Positions 6,795-12,681 of a DNA stretch of 12,681 nt are shown here, in pieces. The DNA is from Paucimonas sp. (lineage in GTDB: Bacteria > Pseudomonadota > Gammaproteobacteria > Burkholderiales > Burkholderiaceae_D), in contig JAQSWC010000135.1 of the NCBI GenBank assembly GCA_029266815.1, positions 1 to 12,681 of the forward strand, written 5' to 3'. The translations under genes were made by a program, and so were the position numbers. Within the stretch, counting starts at the first letter, position 1. Each line of letters begins with the position of its first letter. Under the pieces are notes generated by a model. That model was given only the letters and a program-made list of their open reading frames with translations. It did not search any database and was not told the origin of the DNA.

Positions 6795-7915
6795 CAGACG
6801 TAACCCACGTTGTTGAACACGATCGCAAATACCGCGTCGGCAAGAATCACGGTGGTAATCGCCGTAACCACAGAAACCGTGGTGCCGTGTCCAAGGCTTT
6901 CCGTGTCCGGCTTGATGCGCATGCCGAAATGGCAGGCGACCAGCGCGATCAATCCTCCAAAGGTGATGCCCTTGAGCAGACCGATCCAGTAGTTCGCCAC
7001 CGGCACTGCATCCGGCAACTTGCGCATGAAATAGCTCGGCGCCAGACCGAGTTCGAAGTTGCCTGCGGCAATGCCGCCCGCCAGCGCCATGGCATCGGTC
7101 CAGATCACCAAGAGCGGCATTGATACCGCCAGTGCCACCACCTTCGGCATGATGAGCCGGTAACCGTGCGGCATGCCCATTACCAGCATTGCATCCAGCT
7201 CCTCGGTCACGCGCATCACGCCGAGTTGCGCCGTGATGGAGGAGCCGGAGCGTCCGGCTACGAGGATCGCCGCCAGCAGCGGCCCCAGTTCGCGGATGAT
7301 GCTCATGCCCAGGATATTGACGAGGTAGATATCGGCGCCGAAGGTGTGAAGTTGCTGCGCCGACAGGAAGGACAGCACCACGCCGATCAGGAATCCGACG
7401 AGGGCGGTGATGCCCAGCGCCTGGTAGCCGATATGGAAGACGTTGGCCGAAATCTCTTTCCAGGGGCCGCGCTCGGGCTCCAGCAGCAGGCGTCCGATAT
7501 CGATCGTGACCTGTCCGAGCAGGGCAATGAAGCCTGTGATGTGGTCGCGCAGCAGGTGCGCCGTGCGCGACAGGGAGTGAAACGACAGACGGCGCTTCGG
7601 TGGCGCGGGAGGAAGCGACAATGCGCCAGCCTGTTCCAGCCTCGCAAAGAAATCGTTGAAGCGTTCAGGCATGTGCAGTTGCGCGGGCCGCGCCTTGCCC
7701 CAGGCATTCCACAGCCACTGCGCGCCGATGTGGTCGAGTGCCGTCACTTCCGACAGGTCCCAGCGCGCATCGCGCGGCAGGCCTTTCAAGGCACGCTGCA
7801 GGCGGCGCATCGACCTCGCATCGGCCAGCGCCTGTACGCGCCAGCAACCCGACGCGCGCATCACTGACGCATCGTCCGCAGCAGGGGCCAGGGTGGGCGG
7901 TTCGAAATTCGGCAT
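6794..7915 (-). CDS. MlaE-family lipid ABC transporter permease with N-terminal STAS domain
   Basis: A 373-residue inner-membrane permease. Residues about 20-100 form a STAS-like domain (WDLSEVTALDHIGAQWLWNAW), the role played by the separate MlaB protein in E. coli; here it is fused to the permease. The MlaE domain follows with membrane segments at about 165-185, 208-222, 255-285, 310-330 and 347-370. Its family signature is RELGPLLAAILVAGRSGSSI at 208-227, followed by VTEELDAM. It heads the operon with the ATPase, MCE protein, lipoprotein and VanZ protein. No periplasmic MlaC-type carrier gene is seen, which fits an MCE-lipoprotein bridge like the Pqi/Yeb systems or the MCE systems of Burkholderiales (inference). 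Confidence 0.93.
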   Translation of the reverse strand: MPNFEPPTLAPAADDASVMRASGCWRVQALADARSMRRLQRALKGLPRDARWDLSEVTALDHIGAQWLWNAWGKARPAQLHMPERFNDFFARLEQAGALSLPPAPPKRRLSFHSLSRTAHLLRDHITGFIALLGQVTIDIGRLLLEPERGPWKEISANVFHIGYQALGITALVGFLIGVVLSFLSAQQLHTFGADIYLVNILGMSIIRELGPLLAAILVAGRSGSSITAQLGVMRVTEELDAMLVMGMPHGYRLIMPKVVALAVSMPLLVIWTDAMALAGGIAAGNFELGLAPSYFMRKLPDAVPVANYWIGLLKGITFGGLIALVACHFGMRIKPDTESLGHGTTVSVVTAITTVILADAVFAIVFNNVGYV

Positions 7916-7947
7916 GCGGGAAGTGTAAGTGAGAACGTGATGCGCGT

Positions 7948-7963
7948 CATGCCCGCGGGCATG
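7948..7963. promoter_or_regulatory. 16-bp perfect palindrome in the divergent Mla operon / birA promoter region
   Basis: CATGCCCGCGGGCATG reads identically on both strands and sits 33 bp upstream of the permease ATG in the 130-bp divergent gap. Its size and place fit a dimeric regulator's operator, but no regulator is known for it. It could also be a simple hairpin. Confidence 0.3.
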
Positions 7964-8036
7964 TTGCTTGCGATAGTTCGCGTGTCGCCGTTCCCGGAGT
8001 GAAACGAGATTGACCGGGATCGAAAATCCGCTCGCG

Positions 8037-8042
8037 TAAAAT
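8037..8042 (+). promoter_or_regulatory. Candidate -10 element of birA (possibly leaderless)
   Basis: TAAAAT ends 6 nt before the ATG at 8049, so transcription would begin about at the start codon. A TTGACC (8010-8015) lies upstream but at 21 nt, too far for a standard -35. No Shine-Dalgarno is visible before the ATG. Confidence 0.3.
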
Positions 8043-8048
8043 GCTGTG

Positions 8049-8679
8049 ATGACTTCCTATTTTTCCCGGGAAACTATAGAGGGCCTGTGCAGGCAGCAAG
8101 GGTGCCCGCTGGCCATCGAGGTCGTGAAAGAGACGGCCTCGACCAATGCCGATTTGCTGGCGCGTGCGGACAGCCTGCAGGCGCCGCTGCTGCTGGTCGC
8201 AGAATCGCAGACCGCCGGGCGCGGGCGCGCCGGCCGCGCATGGCACTCCGCACCAGGCTCGTCGCTCACCTTTTCGCTAGCAAGGCAGCCATACGCTGGC
8301 GGTGATCGGTATCGGCATCAACCTTTCCCTTAATGAGGATCTTGCCGGGCGCATCGGCTTTCCTGCAGCATCGCTGGAAGGCCAGGTGGACGGCAACCTC
8401 GCCATGGCTCGCCTCGCCGATGCCTTGTACGATGCGCTGCCGGCGTTTGAAGCAAGCGGCTTTTCCGCTTTCGCAGAGCGCTGGAACAGGCTGGATGTGT
8501 ATGCCGGCAAGCCGGTACGCATACTCGACGGCGGCACGGTAAGGCATGAAGGCATTGCCGCCGGCGTGGACGATGTCGGAAGATTGAAACTGAACACGCC
8601 GCAGGGAGCGATTGTCGTCATGAGCGGCGACGTGTCGTTGCGCGGCAGCGCTCACGATCCCGTTGATCCCGTTTGCTAG
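8049..8679 (+). pseudogene. birA: Biotin--[acetyl-CoA-carboxylase] ligase, internal deletion plus frameshift
   Basis: Biotin protein ligase makes biotinyl-AMP and attaches biotin to the carrier protein of acetyl-CoA carboxylase. The first part (ATG at 8049; GTG at 8046 also possible) encodes the start of the catalytic domain: EVVKETASTNADLL, then the biotin/ATP loop GRGRAGRAW, then SLTFSLA. There is no N-terminal helix-turn-helix, so it was a group I non-regulatory enzyme. Near 8280 the sequence jumps to GSHTLAVIGIGINLSL in another frame (8281-8679), which carries the GIGIN strand and the complete C-terminal domain (WNRLDVYAGKPV, GDVSLRG). Compared with E. coli BirA, about 65 residues containing KWPND and the GILVE strand are absent. 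The first frame terminates at 8333. The product cannot be a working ligase. It is followed by coaX after 31 bp. A real deletion or an assembly error could explain it. Confidence 0.85.
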
Positions 8680-8710
8680 ACTGGCGTTTCTTCTACCGGA
8701 AAATCCTTTC

Positions 8711-9463
8711 ATGCTGCTCCTGATCGACATCGGCAATACGCGCCTCAAATGGGCGCTGGCGGACCCGCATGCGGCTGCACCGCTCGGTGTCTGGCGAGGC
8801 ATGGGCTCAGTCGATCATGTGCAGATGGATTCGCTTGCCACGCAATGGAAAGGCGCAGATGTGCAACGCGTCATTGTGGCCAACGTCGCCGGGCCGCAGA
8901 GGCGCGCCGAGCTGGAGCGCCTGCTCACGGTGAAGCCGGAATGGTTCACCGCATCGGCGCAAGCAGCCGGCTTGCGCAATAACTACCGCGAACCCGCCCG
9001 CCTCGGGTGCGACCGTTTTGCCGCCGCCATTGGTGCGCGAGCCTTGTTTCCCGCACGCGATCTCATCGTTGCCAACTGCGGCACCGCTACGACTATTGAC
9101 GCCATTACGACAGACGGCACCTTCATCGGCGGCATGATACTGCCCGGCCTGCGCCTGATGGCCGCCTCGCTTTCACAAGGCACTGCGCAACTACCGCTGA
9201 TCGGTGAAGGAACGCAGAGTGCGGCGATATTTGCGGACAACACCGGCGAGGCCATTGCTGCCGGCTGCATGCAGGCCCAGCTCGGTGCCATCGAGCGCGC
9301 CTGCGCTGCGCACGCGAAATCCAGCGGTGATGTTCTATGCGTACTGTCCGGCGGCGCATCCGCTGTTCTTGCTCCGCATCTCGGCGTGCCCCATGCGCAT
9401 GTGGAGAACATGGTGCTGGTCGGCTTGCAAGCGTATGCCGCGGCAAGCCCGGCGGCACTATAA
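8711..9463 (+). CDS. coaX: Type III pantothenate kinase
   Basis: Phosphorylates pantothenate, the first step of coenzyme A synthesis, in the cytoplasm. The 250-residue length is typical. Motifs of the ASKHA-fold CoaX family: DIGNT at 6-10 (phosphate loop, Asp6), RLGCDRFAAAIGA at 97-109 with Asp101 as the likely catalytic base, NCGTATTID at 122-130, then GGMILPGL at 140-147 and LSGGAS near 212. In many CoaX proteins the GTA motif is preceded by Asp (DxGTA); here it is Asn122, which I believe also varies in other betaproteobacteria. The start is the ATG at 8711, immediately before LLLIDIGNT; the frame is open further upstream without family sequence. It follows birA, a common pairing in betaproteobacteria. 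Confidence 0.94.
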   Translation: MLLLIDIGNTRLKWALADPHAAAPLGVWRGMGSVDHVQMDSLATQWKGADVQRVIVANVAGPQRRAELERLLTVKPEWFTASAQAAGLRNNYREPARLGCDRFAAAIGARALFPARDLIVANCGTATTIDAITTDGTFIGGMILPGLRLMAASLSQGTAQLPLIGEGTQSAAIFADNTGEAIAAGCMQAQLGAIERACAAHAKSSGDVLCVLSGGASAVLAPHLGVPHAHVENMVLVGLQAYAAASPAAL

Positions 9464-9464
9464 T
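9459..9464 (+). promoter_or_regulatory. Candidate -10 element for the SPOR-protein gene
   Basis: A perfect TATAAT overlapping the coaX stop codon, 67 nt before the ATG at 9532. There is no -35 at suitable spacing, so the SPOR gene may instead be read from the birA-coaX transcript. Confidence 0.25.
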
Positions 9465-9531
9465 TCATTGCCCGCCACGGTTCGAAGTCTCGAAGTCGCG
9501 GCTATCCAACATTCCCGATGAAAGCGACCTC

Positions 9532-10239
9532 ATGCTGAAGTTCCTGTTCTGGCTGCTGCTTTTCGCCAATGGAGCGCTGTTCGCCTATCACCAGGGCTAT
9601 CTGAACAAGATCTTTCCCGACGGCCGCGAGCCGGCGCGCCTGAGCCGGCAGCTCAATGCGGACAAGCTGACGCGCATCACCGCCGATGCCGCTCCCGCGG
9701 CCGCAGAGAAGGTGGCGGCAACCGCGACTGCGCCTGCCGCGCTGCCGGAAGGTAGCGCGGGAACGACGAATACCTGCGTCCAGATCGGCACCTTCGACGC
9801 TGCAGAAGCCAAACGGATCCAGCCACGCCTGGCAGCTCTGGTTCCTGCGGAACGCATCAGCGAGAGGCCGGTGCAGGACAAGGATACCGCCCGCCATATC
9901 GTGATGATTCCGCCTCTGGGCAGCAAGGAAGCAGCAGACAAGAAGGCCGGAGAACTGAAGCGTTTCGGCGTCAGCGATTTCTTCGTCATCCAGGACAATT
10001 CACCGTTGCGCTGGGCAATTTCGCTCGGCGTGTTCAAATCCGAAGAGGCAGCCAACACCCATCTGGCCTCGCTGAGGGAAAAGGGTGTGCGCAGTGCGCG
10101 CATCGCACCGTTCGGCCAGGGCACGGTGCATGTGGTTTTCCGATTGAACGATGTGGATGCCGCTACCCGAAGCGCGCTGGAAAAACTGAAGGCCGATTTT
10201 CCGAATCAGGCTATCAGCCCTTGCGAGCCGGCGCGCTGA
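9532..10239 (+). CDS. SPOR domain-containing membrane-anchored protein
   Basis: A 235-residue protein with one N-terminal transmembrane segment (about 4-18, FLFWLLLFANGALFAY), an Ala/Pro-rich linker (about 50-78) and two SPOR-like units. The first, about 82-154, has the full pattern (CVQIGTF, ...RHIVMIPPLGSKEAADKKAGEL, FFVI). The second, about 158-206, begins RWAISLGVFKSEEAANTHLASL. SPOR domains bind peptidoglycan stripped of stem peptides and commonly direct proteins to the division septum, so a periplasmic cell-wall role is likely. The ATG at 9532 is chosen because the TM begins there; the same frame is open far upstream as an overlap with coaX in another frame. The last 26 bp overlap the 3' end of the opposite-strand CWC gene. 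Confidence 0.82.
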   Translation: MLKFLFWLLLFANGALFAYHQGYLNKIFPDGREPARLSRQLNADKLTRITADAAPAAAEKVAATATAPAALPEGSAGTTNTCVQIGTFDAAEAKRIQPRLAALVPAERISERPVQDKDTARHIVMIPPLGSKEAADKKAGELKRFGVSDFFVIQDNSPLRWAISLGVFKSEEAANTHLASLREKGVRSARIAPFGQGTVHVVFRLNDVDAATRSALEKLKADFPNQAISPCEPAR

Positions 10240-10450
10240 ATTCTGCCGGGTTTCCCGGTTGCCCATTTTCAAAGTTCCGTGCTTGTGTAGCAGCTAAGGT
10301 CTGTTTCAGACACGCTGGGCACAAGCATGTTTCATTTGCAATGAGCTGAGAGGCGTCCAGCGCAGGCAAGTCTATGCACCAGCAGTGGTTGTCGGCGCCT
10401 TCTTTCATGCCGCAAACAAATTCCGCTTTGCAGCGTGTACAAATGCTCAT
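10214..10450 (-). CDS. Cysteine-rich CWC-family protein
   Basis: A 78-residue protein with eight cysteines at 4, 7, 13, 23, 25, 42, 44 and 47: CTRC near the start, the family's HCWC box at 22-25, and CLCPAC at 42-47. This matches the small cysteine-rich CWC family of proteobacteria, whose function is unknown; metal (zinc) binding is likely from the cysteine pairs. I chose the ATG at 10450 because family proteins begin just before the first CxxC pair; the frame stays open up to 10525 with no family-like sequence. Its 3' end overlaps the SPOR gene tail by 26 bp in convergent orientation. It is divergent from argB. Confidence 0.78.
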   Translation of the reverse strand: MSICTRCKAEFVCGMKEGADNHCWCIDLPALDASQLIANETCLCPACLKQTLAATQARNFENGQPGNPAEFSAPARKG

Positions 10451-10603
10451 TCCATGGTTCCGGGTTGTCGTTCGATCTGCAATGCATCGCTTCCGGTTCG
10501 CGTGGAAGACGGATGCGGTTGCCATTTCCGCAAAGCCTAACGGAAGGGCGGAGCCGATACAAGAAATCCCTGTGAAAACCCCGCGGGGCGGGGCGCTTCG
10601 CTG

Positions 10604-10609
10604 TAAAAT
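10604..10609 (+). promoter_or_regulatory. Candidate -10 element for argB
   Basis: TAAAAT preceded by CTG, 70 nt upstream of the argB ATG, in the divergent gap with the CWC gene. A GC-rich self-complementary stretch, CCCCGCGGGG (10578-10587), lies just upstream and occupies the -35 zone; no normal -35 is seen. Confidence 0.3.
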
Positions 10610-10679
10610 CGCGGGATTATTTTTTGCGCCTCATTCCTTTTCCAAACGGAAGCCGGCGATTTAACTTTTCAATCCTGCA

Positions 10680-11582
10680 ATGACCGACCACAGCGCCGAC
10701 CTCACCGCCGTTTCCCCGCAAATCAAAGCCGAGATTCTCGCCGAAGCTCTGCCTTATATCCGCAAGTTCCACGGCAAGACCATCGTGATCAAGTATGGCG
10801 GCAATGCCATGACGGAAGAGCGCCTCAAGCACAGCTTCGCGCGCGACGTGATCTTGCTGAAACTGGTCGGCATGAATCCGGTGGTGGTCCACGGCGGCGG
10901 TCCGCAGATCGACAATGCATTGAAGAAGGTCGGCAAGCAGGGAACGTTCGTGCAGGGCATGCGCATCACCGATGAAGAAACCATGGAAGTGGTGGAGTGG
11001 GTGCTGGGTGGCGAAGTGCAGCAGGACATCGTCATGCTGATCAACCACTACGGCGGCCAGGCGGTCGGCTTGACCGGCAAGGACGGCGGCCTCATCCGCG
11101 CGCGCAAGATGCGGATGCCGGACAAGGAAAATCCCGGCCAGTTTCTCGACATCGGCTTCGTTGGCGAGATCGATACCATCAATCCCGCCGTGGTGAAGGC
11201 CTTGCAGGATGACGCCTTTATTCCCATTATTTCGCCGATCGGCTTTGGCGAAGACGGCCAGGCCTACAACATCAATGCGGACCTGGTGGCCGGCAAGATC
11301 GCCGAAATCCTGAAAGCTGAAAAGCTGATCATGATGACCAATATTCCCGGCGTGATGGACAAGAGCGGCAAGCTGGTCACCGACCTTTCCGCGCGCGAAA
11401 TCGACGAGATGTTCGAGGACGGCACGATTTCCGGCGGCATGCTGCCCAAGATTTCCTCCGCGCTCGATGCCGCCAAGTCGGGCGTCAACAGCGTGCACAT
11501 CATCGATGGCCGCATTGAGCACTCGCTGCTGCTGGAAGTGCTGACCGAACAGGCGTTCGGCACAATGATCCGCTCGCACTGA
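10680..11582 (+). CDS. argB: Acetylglutamate kinase
   Basis: Phosphorylates N-acetyl-L-glutamate with ATP, the second step of arginine biosynthesis, in the cytoplasm. At 300 residues it has the whole family pattern: VIKYGGNAM at 36-44 (Lys38), VVVHGGGPQID at 68-78, NINADLVAGKIAE, LIMMTNIPGVMD and GGMLPKISSALDAAKSGV. An N-terminal helix of about 30 residues precedes the kinase core, and the C-terminus has SVHIIDGRIEHSLLLEVLTE with GTMI. Both features are those of arginine-inhibited hexameric enzymes such as that of Pseudomonas aeruginosa, so feedback inhibition by arginine is likely (inference). No Shine-Dalgarno is visible before the ATG. It is a single gene followed by an intrinsic terminator. 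Confidence 0.97.
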   Translation: MTDHSADLTAVSPQIKAEILAEALPYIRKFHGKTIVIKYGGNAMTEERLKHSFARDVILLKLVGMNPVVVHGGGPQIDNALKKVGKQGTFVQGMRITDEETMEVVEWVLGGEVQQDIVMLINHYGGQAVGLTGKDGGLIRARKMRMPDKENPGQFLDIGFVGEIDTINPAVVKALQDDAFIPIISPIGFGEDGQAYNINADLVAGKIAEILKAEKLIMMTNIPGVMDKSGKLVTDLSAREIDEMFEDGTISGGMLPKISSALDAAKSGVNSVHIIDGRIEHSLLLEVLTEQAFGTMIRSH

Positions 11583-11611
11583 TCTAGTTCAGATCCATTC
11601 TTTTTGATAAT

Positions 11612-11637
11612 GCAGGCCTTCCGGGCCTGCTTTTTTT
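11612..11637 (+). terminator. Rho-independent terminator of argB
   Basis: A perfect 7-bp stem, GCAGGCC (11612-11618) with GGCCTGC (11624-11630), a 5-nt loop, then seven T residues. It lies 30 nt after the argB stop. Confidence 0.9.
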
Positions 11638-11875
11638 ATGGGTGCCGACCGCGTGCATTGTCAGCAGCCTGTGTTGTTGCGCGCTGAGCGCCATGCGGCG
11701 GCCTTGCCCGTTGTGCAACTGCCGATATACACTTGCTGCGCTTTCAGATCGTCTGCCGGCGAAGCTGAACAAATGCGCAACAGGTGGTTCGACCATGAAG
11801 CGCATGGACAAGGCGTGTTTACTGACAGTTGCTTAAAAATCGGCTGATGCAAAAGTTCTTCAGCCTATACACAAC

Positions 11876-11880
11876 AGGGA
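11876..11880 (+). promoter_or_regulatory. Ribosome binding site of the sugar transporter gene
   Basis: AGGGA 7 nt before the ATG at 11888, which fixes this start. The 250-bp stretch between the argB terminator and this site holds no gene I recognise. Confidence 0.6.
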
Positions 11881-11887
11881 TGTCGCG

Positions 11888-12681
11888 ATGCTGAATTCAA
11901 AATTCTTGACGCTGGTGATGGTGTTTTTCTTTTGGGGATTCATGGCCGCTTCCAACGGCATTTTCATCCCTTTCTGCAAGAGCCATTTCCATTTGTCGCA
12001 GTTCCAGTCGCAGTTGATCGACCTGGCGTTCTACGTGGCATATTTCGTTGGCTCCCTGGCCCTGTACCTCTACCAGCGCATTGCGCGCTTCGATCTGCTG
12101 AACCATATCGGCTACAAGGCCGGCATCGTCTACGGTCTGATCGTGTCCGCCGTGGGTGCGCTGTGCATGATCGGCGCGCTGCATTCCGGCAGCTACTGGC
12201 TGATCCTCGGCGCTTTCTTCGTGATCGCTCTGGGCTTTTCGCTGCAGCAGACCTGCGCCCAGCCTTTTGCCATTGCACTGGGTGATCCCGCCACCGGCGC
12301 ACTCCGCCTGAACTTCGCCGGCGGCATCAATTCGGTGGGAACCACTATCGGCCCGCTGGTCCTGGCCTACATGCTGTTCGGTTCCGTCACCAACCAGAAT
12401 ACGAATGTCGACATTGCCACGGTCGACAAGGTGTACATGTTCCTCGCCGCGCTGTTCCTCGCGGTCGCCTTCTTCCTTTACGCATCCAAGCTACCTCGCG
12501 TTGAGCACAATGAAACCTATGAACCCGGCGCAGGCGCACTGAAGTATCCACAGCTCACTTGGGGCATGCTCGCCATCTTCGTCTACGTCGGCGTGGAAGT
12601 GACTATTCAATCCAACCTCGGCGCCTTGCTGGAATTGCCGGAATTCGGCGGCTACAGCCAGTCGCAGATCGCTCCGCTGAT
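11888..12681 (+). CDS. Sugar MFS transporter, FucP/GluP (glucose/galactose) type, C-terminus outside the window
   Basis: An inner-membrane proton-coupled sugar importer of the major facilitator superfamily. The first 264 residues are present and the frame runs off the right edge. TM1 has the family pattern FFFWGFMAASNGIFIPF, followed by HLSQFQSQLIDLAFYVAYFVGS (TM2), a basic loop and GIVYGLIVSAVGALC (TM3). The strongest family match is LQQTCAQPFAIALGDPATGALRL and FAGGINSVGTTIGPLV, corresponding to the LQVAANPY...GTT.AP region of FucP. A central loop (about 200-220) precedes TM7 (LTWGMLAIFVYVGVE). The family is firm; whether the substrate is glucose, galactose, fucose or another sugar cannot be decided. 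It stands alone behind its own 250-bp upstream region. Confidence 0.88.
   Translation, partial: MLNSKFLTLVMVFFFWGFMAASNGIFIPFCKSHFHLSQFQSQLIDLAFYVAYFVGSLALYLYQRIARFDLLNHIGYKAGIVYGLIVSAVGALCMIGALHSGSYWLILGAFFVIALGFSLQQTCAQPFAIALGDPATGALRLNFAGGINSVGTTIGPLVLAYMLFGSVTNQNTNVDIATVDKVYMFLAALFLAVAFFLYASKLPRVEHNETYEPGAGALKYPQLTWGMLAIFVYVGVEVTIQSNLGALLELPEFGGYSQSQIAPL

Noticed and set aside
8266..8802. Open frame of 178 codons on the minus strand opposite birA and coaX
   Set aside because: The plus strand shows clear BirA C-terminal and CoaX N-terminal sequence; this is their shadow.
10578..10587. CCCCGCGGGG palindrome before argB as a terminator
   Set aside because: No run of T follows on either strand and the loop would be too small; simple GC-rich sequence is enough explanation.
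10617..11579. Long open frame on the minus strand (320 codons) opposite argB
   Set aside because: argB is intact on the plus strand with full family motifs. The antisense translation is His/Asp/Ala-rich without domain patterns and is a codon-bias shadow.
11675..11782. 8-bp inverted repeat TGTTGCGC / GCGCAACA upstream of the sugar transporter, about 90 bp apart
   Set aside because: Could be looping operators, but 8-bp matches at this distance are easily due to chance and there is no regulator gene nearby.

Overview
The window is high-GC DNA packed with proteobacterial housekeeping genes. The combination of birA-coaX, a STAS-MlaE / ATPase / MCE / PqiC-like lipoprotein / VanZ run, a thioredoxin-like ferredoxin next to an alpha/beta hydrolase, and an argB of the arginine-sensitive type points to a betaproteobacterium in Burkholderiales, most likely Oxalobacteraceae (Herminiimonas / Herbaspirillum / Noviherbaspirillum-like). 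This placement comes from family resemblance and gene order, not from a search.

Layout. 1-1675 (minus strand): a (2Fe-2S) ferredoxin, an alpha/beta hydrolase and a penicillin-binding D,D-carboxypeptidase that runs off the left edge. 1843-3288 (plus): a membrane-anchored C13 (legumain-like) cysteine peptidase with both catalytic residues. 3305-7915 (minus): a five-gene envelope-lipid operon read from right to left: STAS-MlaE permease, ATPase, MlaD/MCE protein, PqiC-like lipoprotein, VanZ-family membrane protein. The genes overlap or nearly abut, and the lipoprotein and VanZ genes have good ribosome binding sites. 8049-9463 (plus): birA (broken) and coaX. 9532-10239 (plus): a membrane-anchored protein with SPOR repeats. 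10214-10450 (minus): a small cysteine-rich CWC protein. 10680-11582 (plus): argB with a clear intrinsic terminator. 11888-12681 (plus): the first 264 residues of a FucP/GluP-type sugar transporter.

Two genes are visibly damaged. In birA the middle of the catalytic domain (roughly 65 residues, including the KWPND region) is missing and the two remaining pieces are in different frames. In the MCE gene the sequence that should encode the N-terminal membrane anchor is replaced by an approximately 82-bp quasi-palindrome (5910-5991) with 11-bp perfect terminal inverted repeats and a central 6-bp hairpin. It resembles a REP/MITE-like or Rickettsia-palindromic-element-like insertion. An in-frame stop lies within it, so the readable MCE protein starts without a signal anchor.

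How the genes fit together. The carboxypeptidase, SPOR protein, VanZ, C13 peptidase and Mla-type ABC transporter all act at the cell envelope. BirA and CoaX supply protein-bound biotin and coenzyme A. ArgB is the committed kinase of arginine synthesis. Apart from the damaged genes and the palindromic element I see no phage, CRISPR, tRNA, rRNA, insertion sequence with transposase, or recognisable novel multi-gene system. No gene-free stretch exceeds 300 bp. The longest, 11640-11887 and 10451-10679, hold only the terminator edge and promoter or leader sequence.
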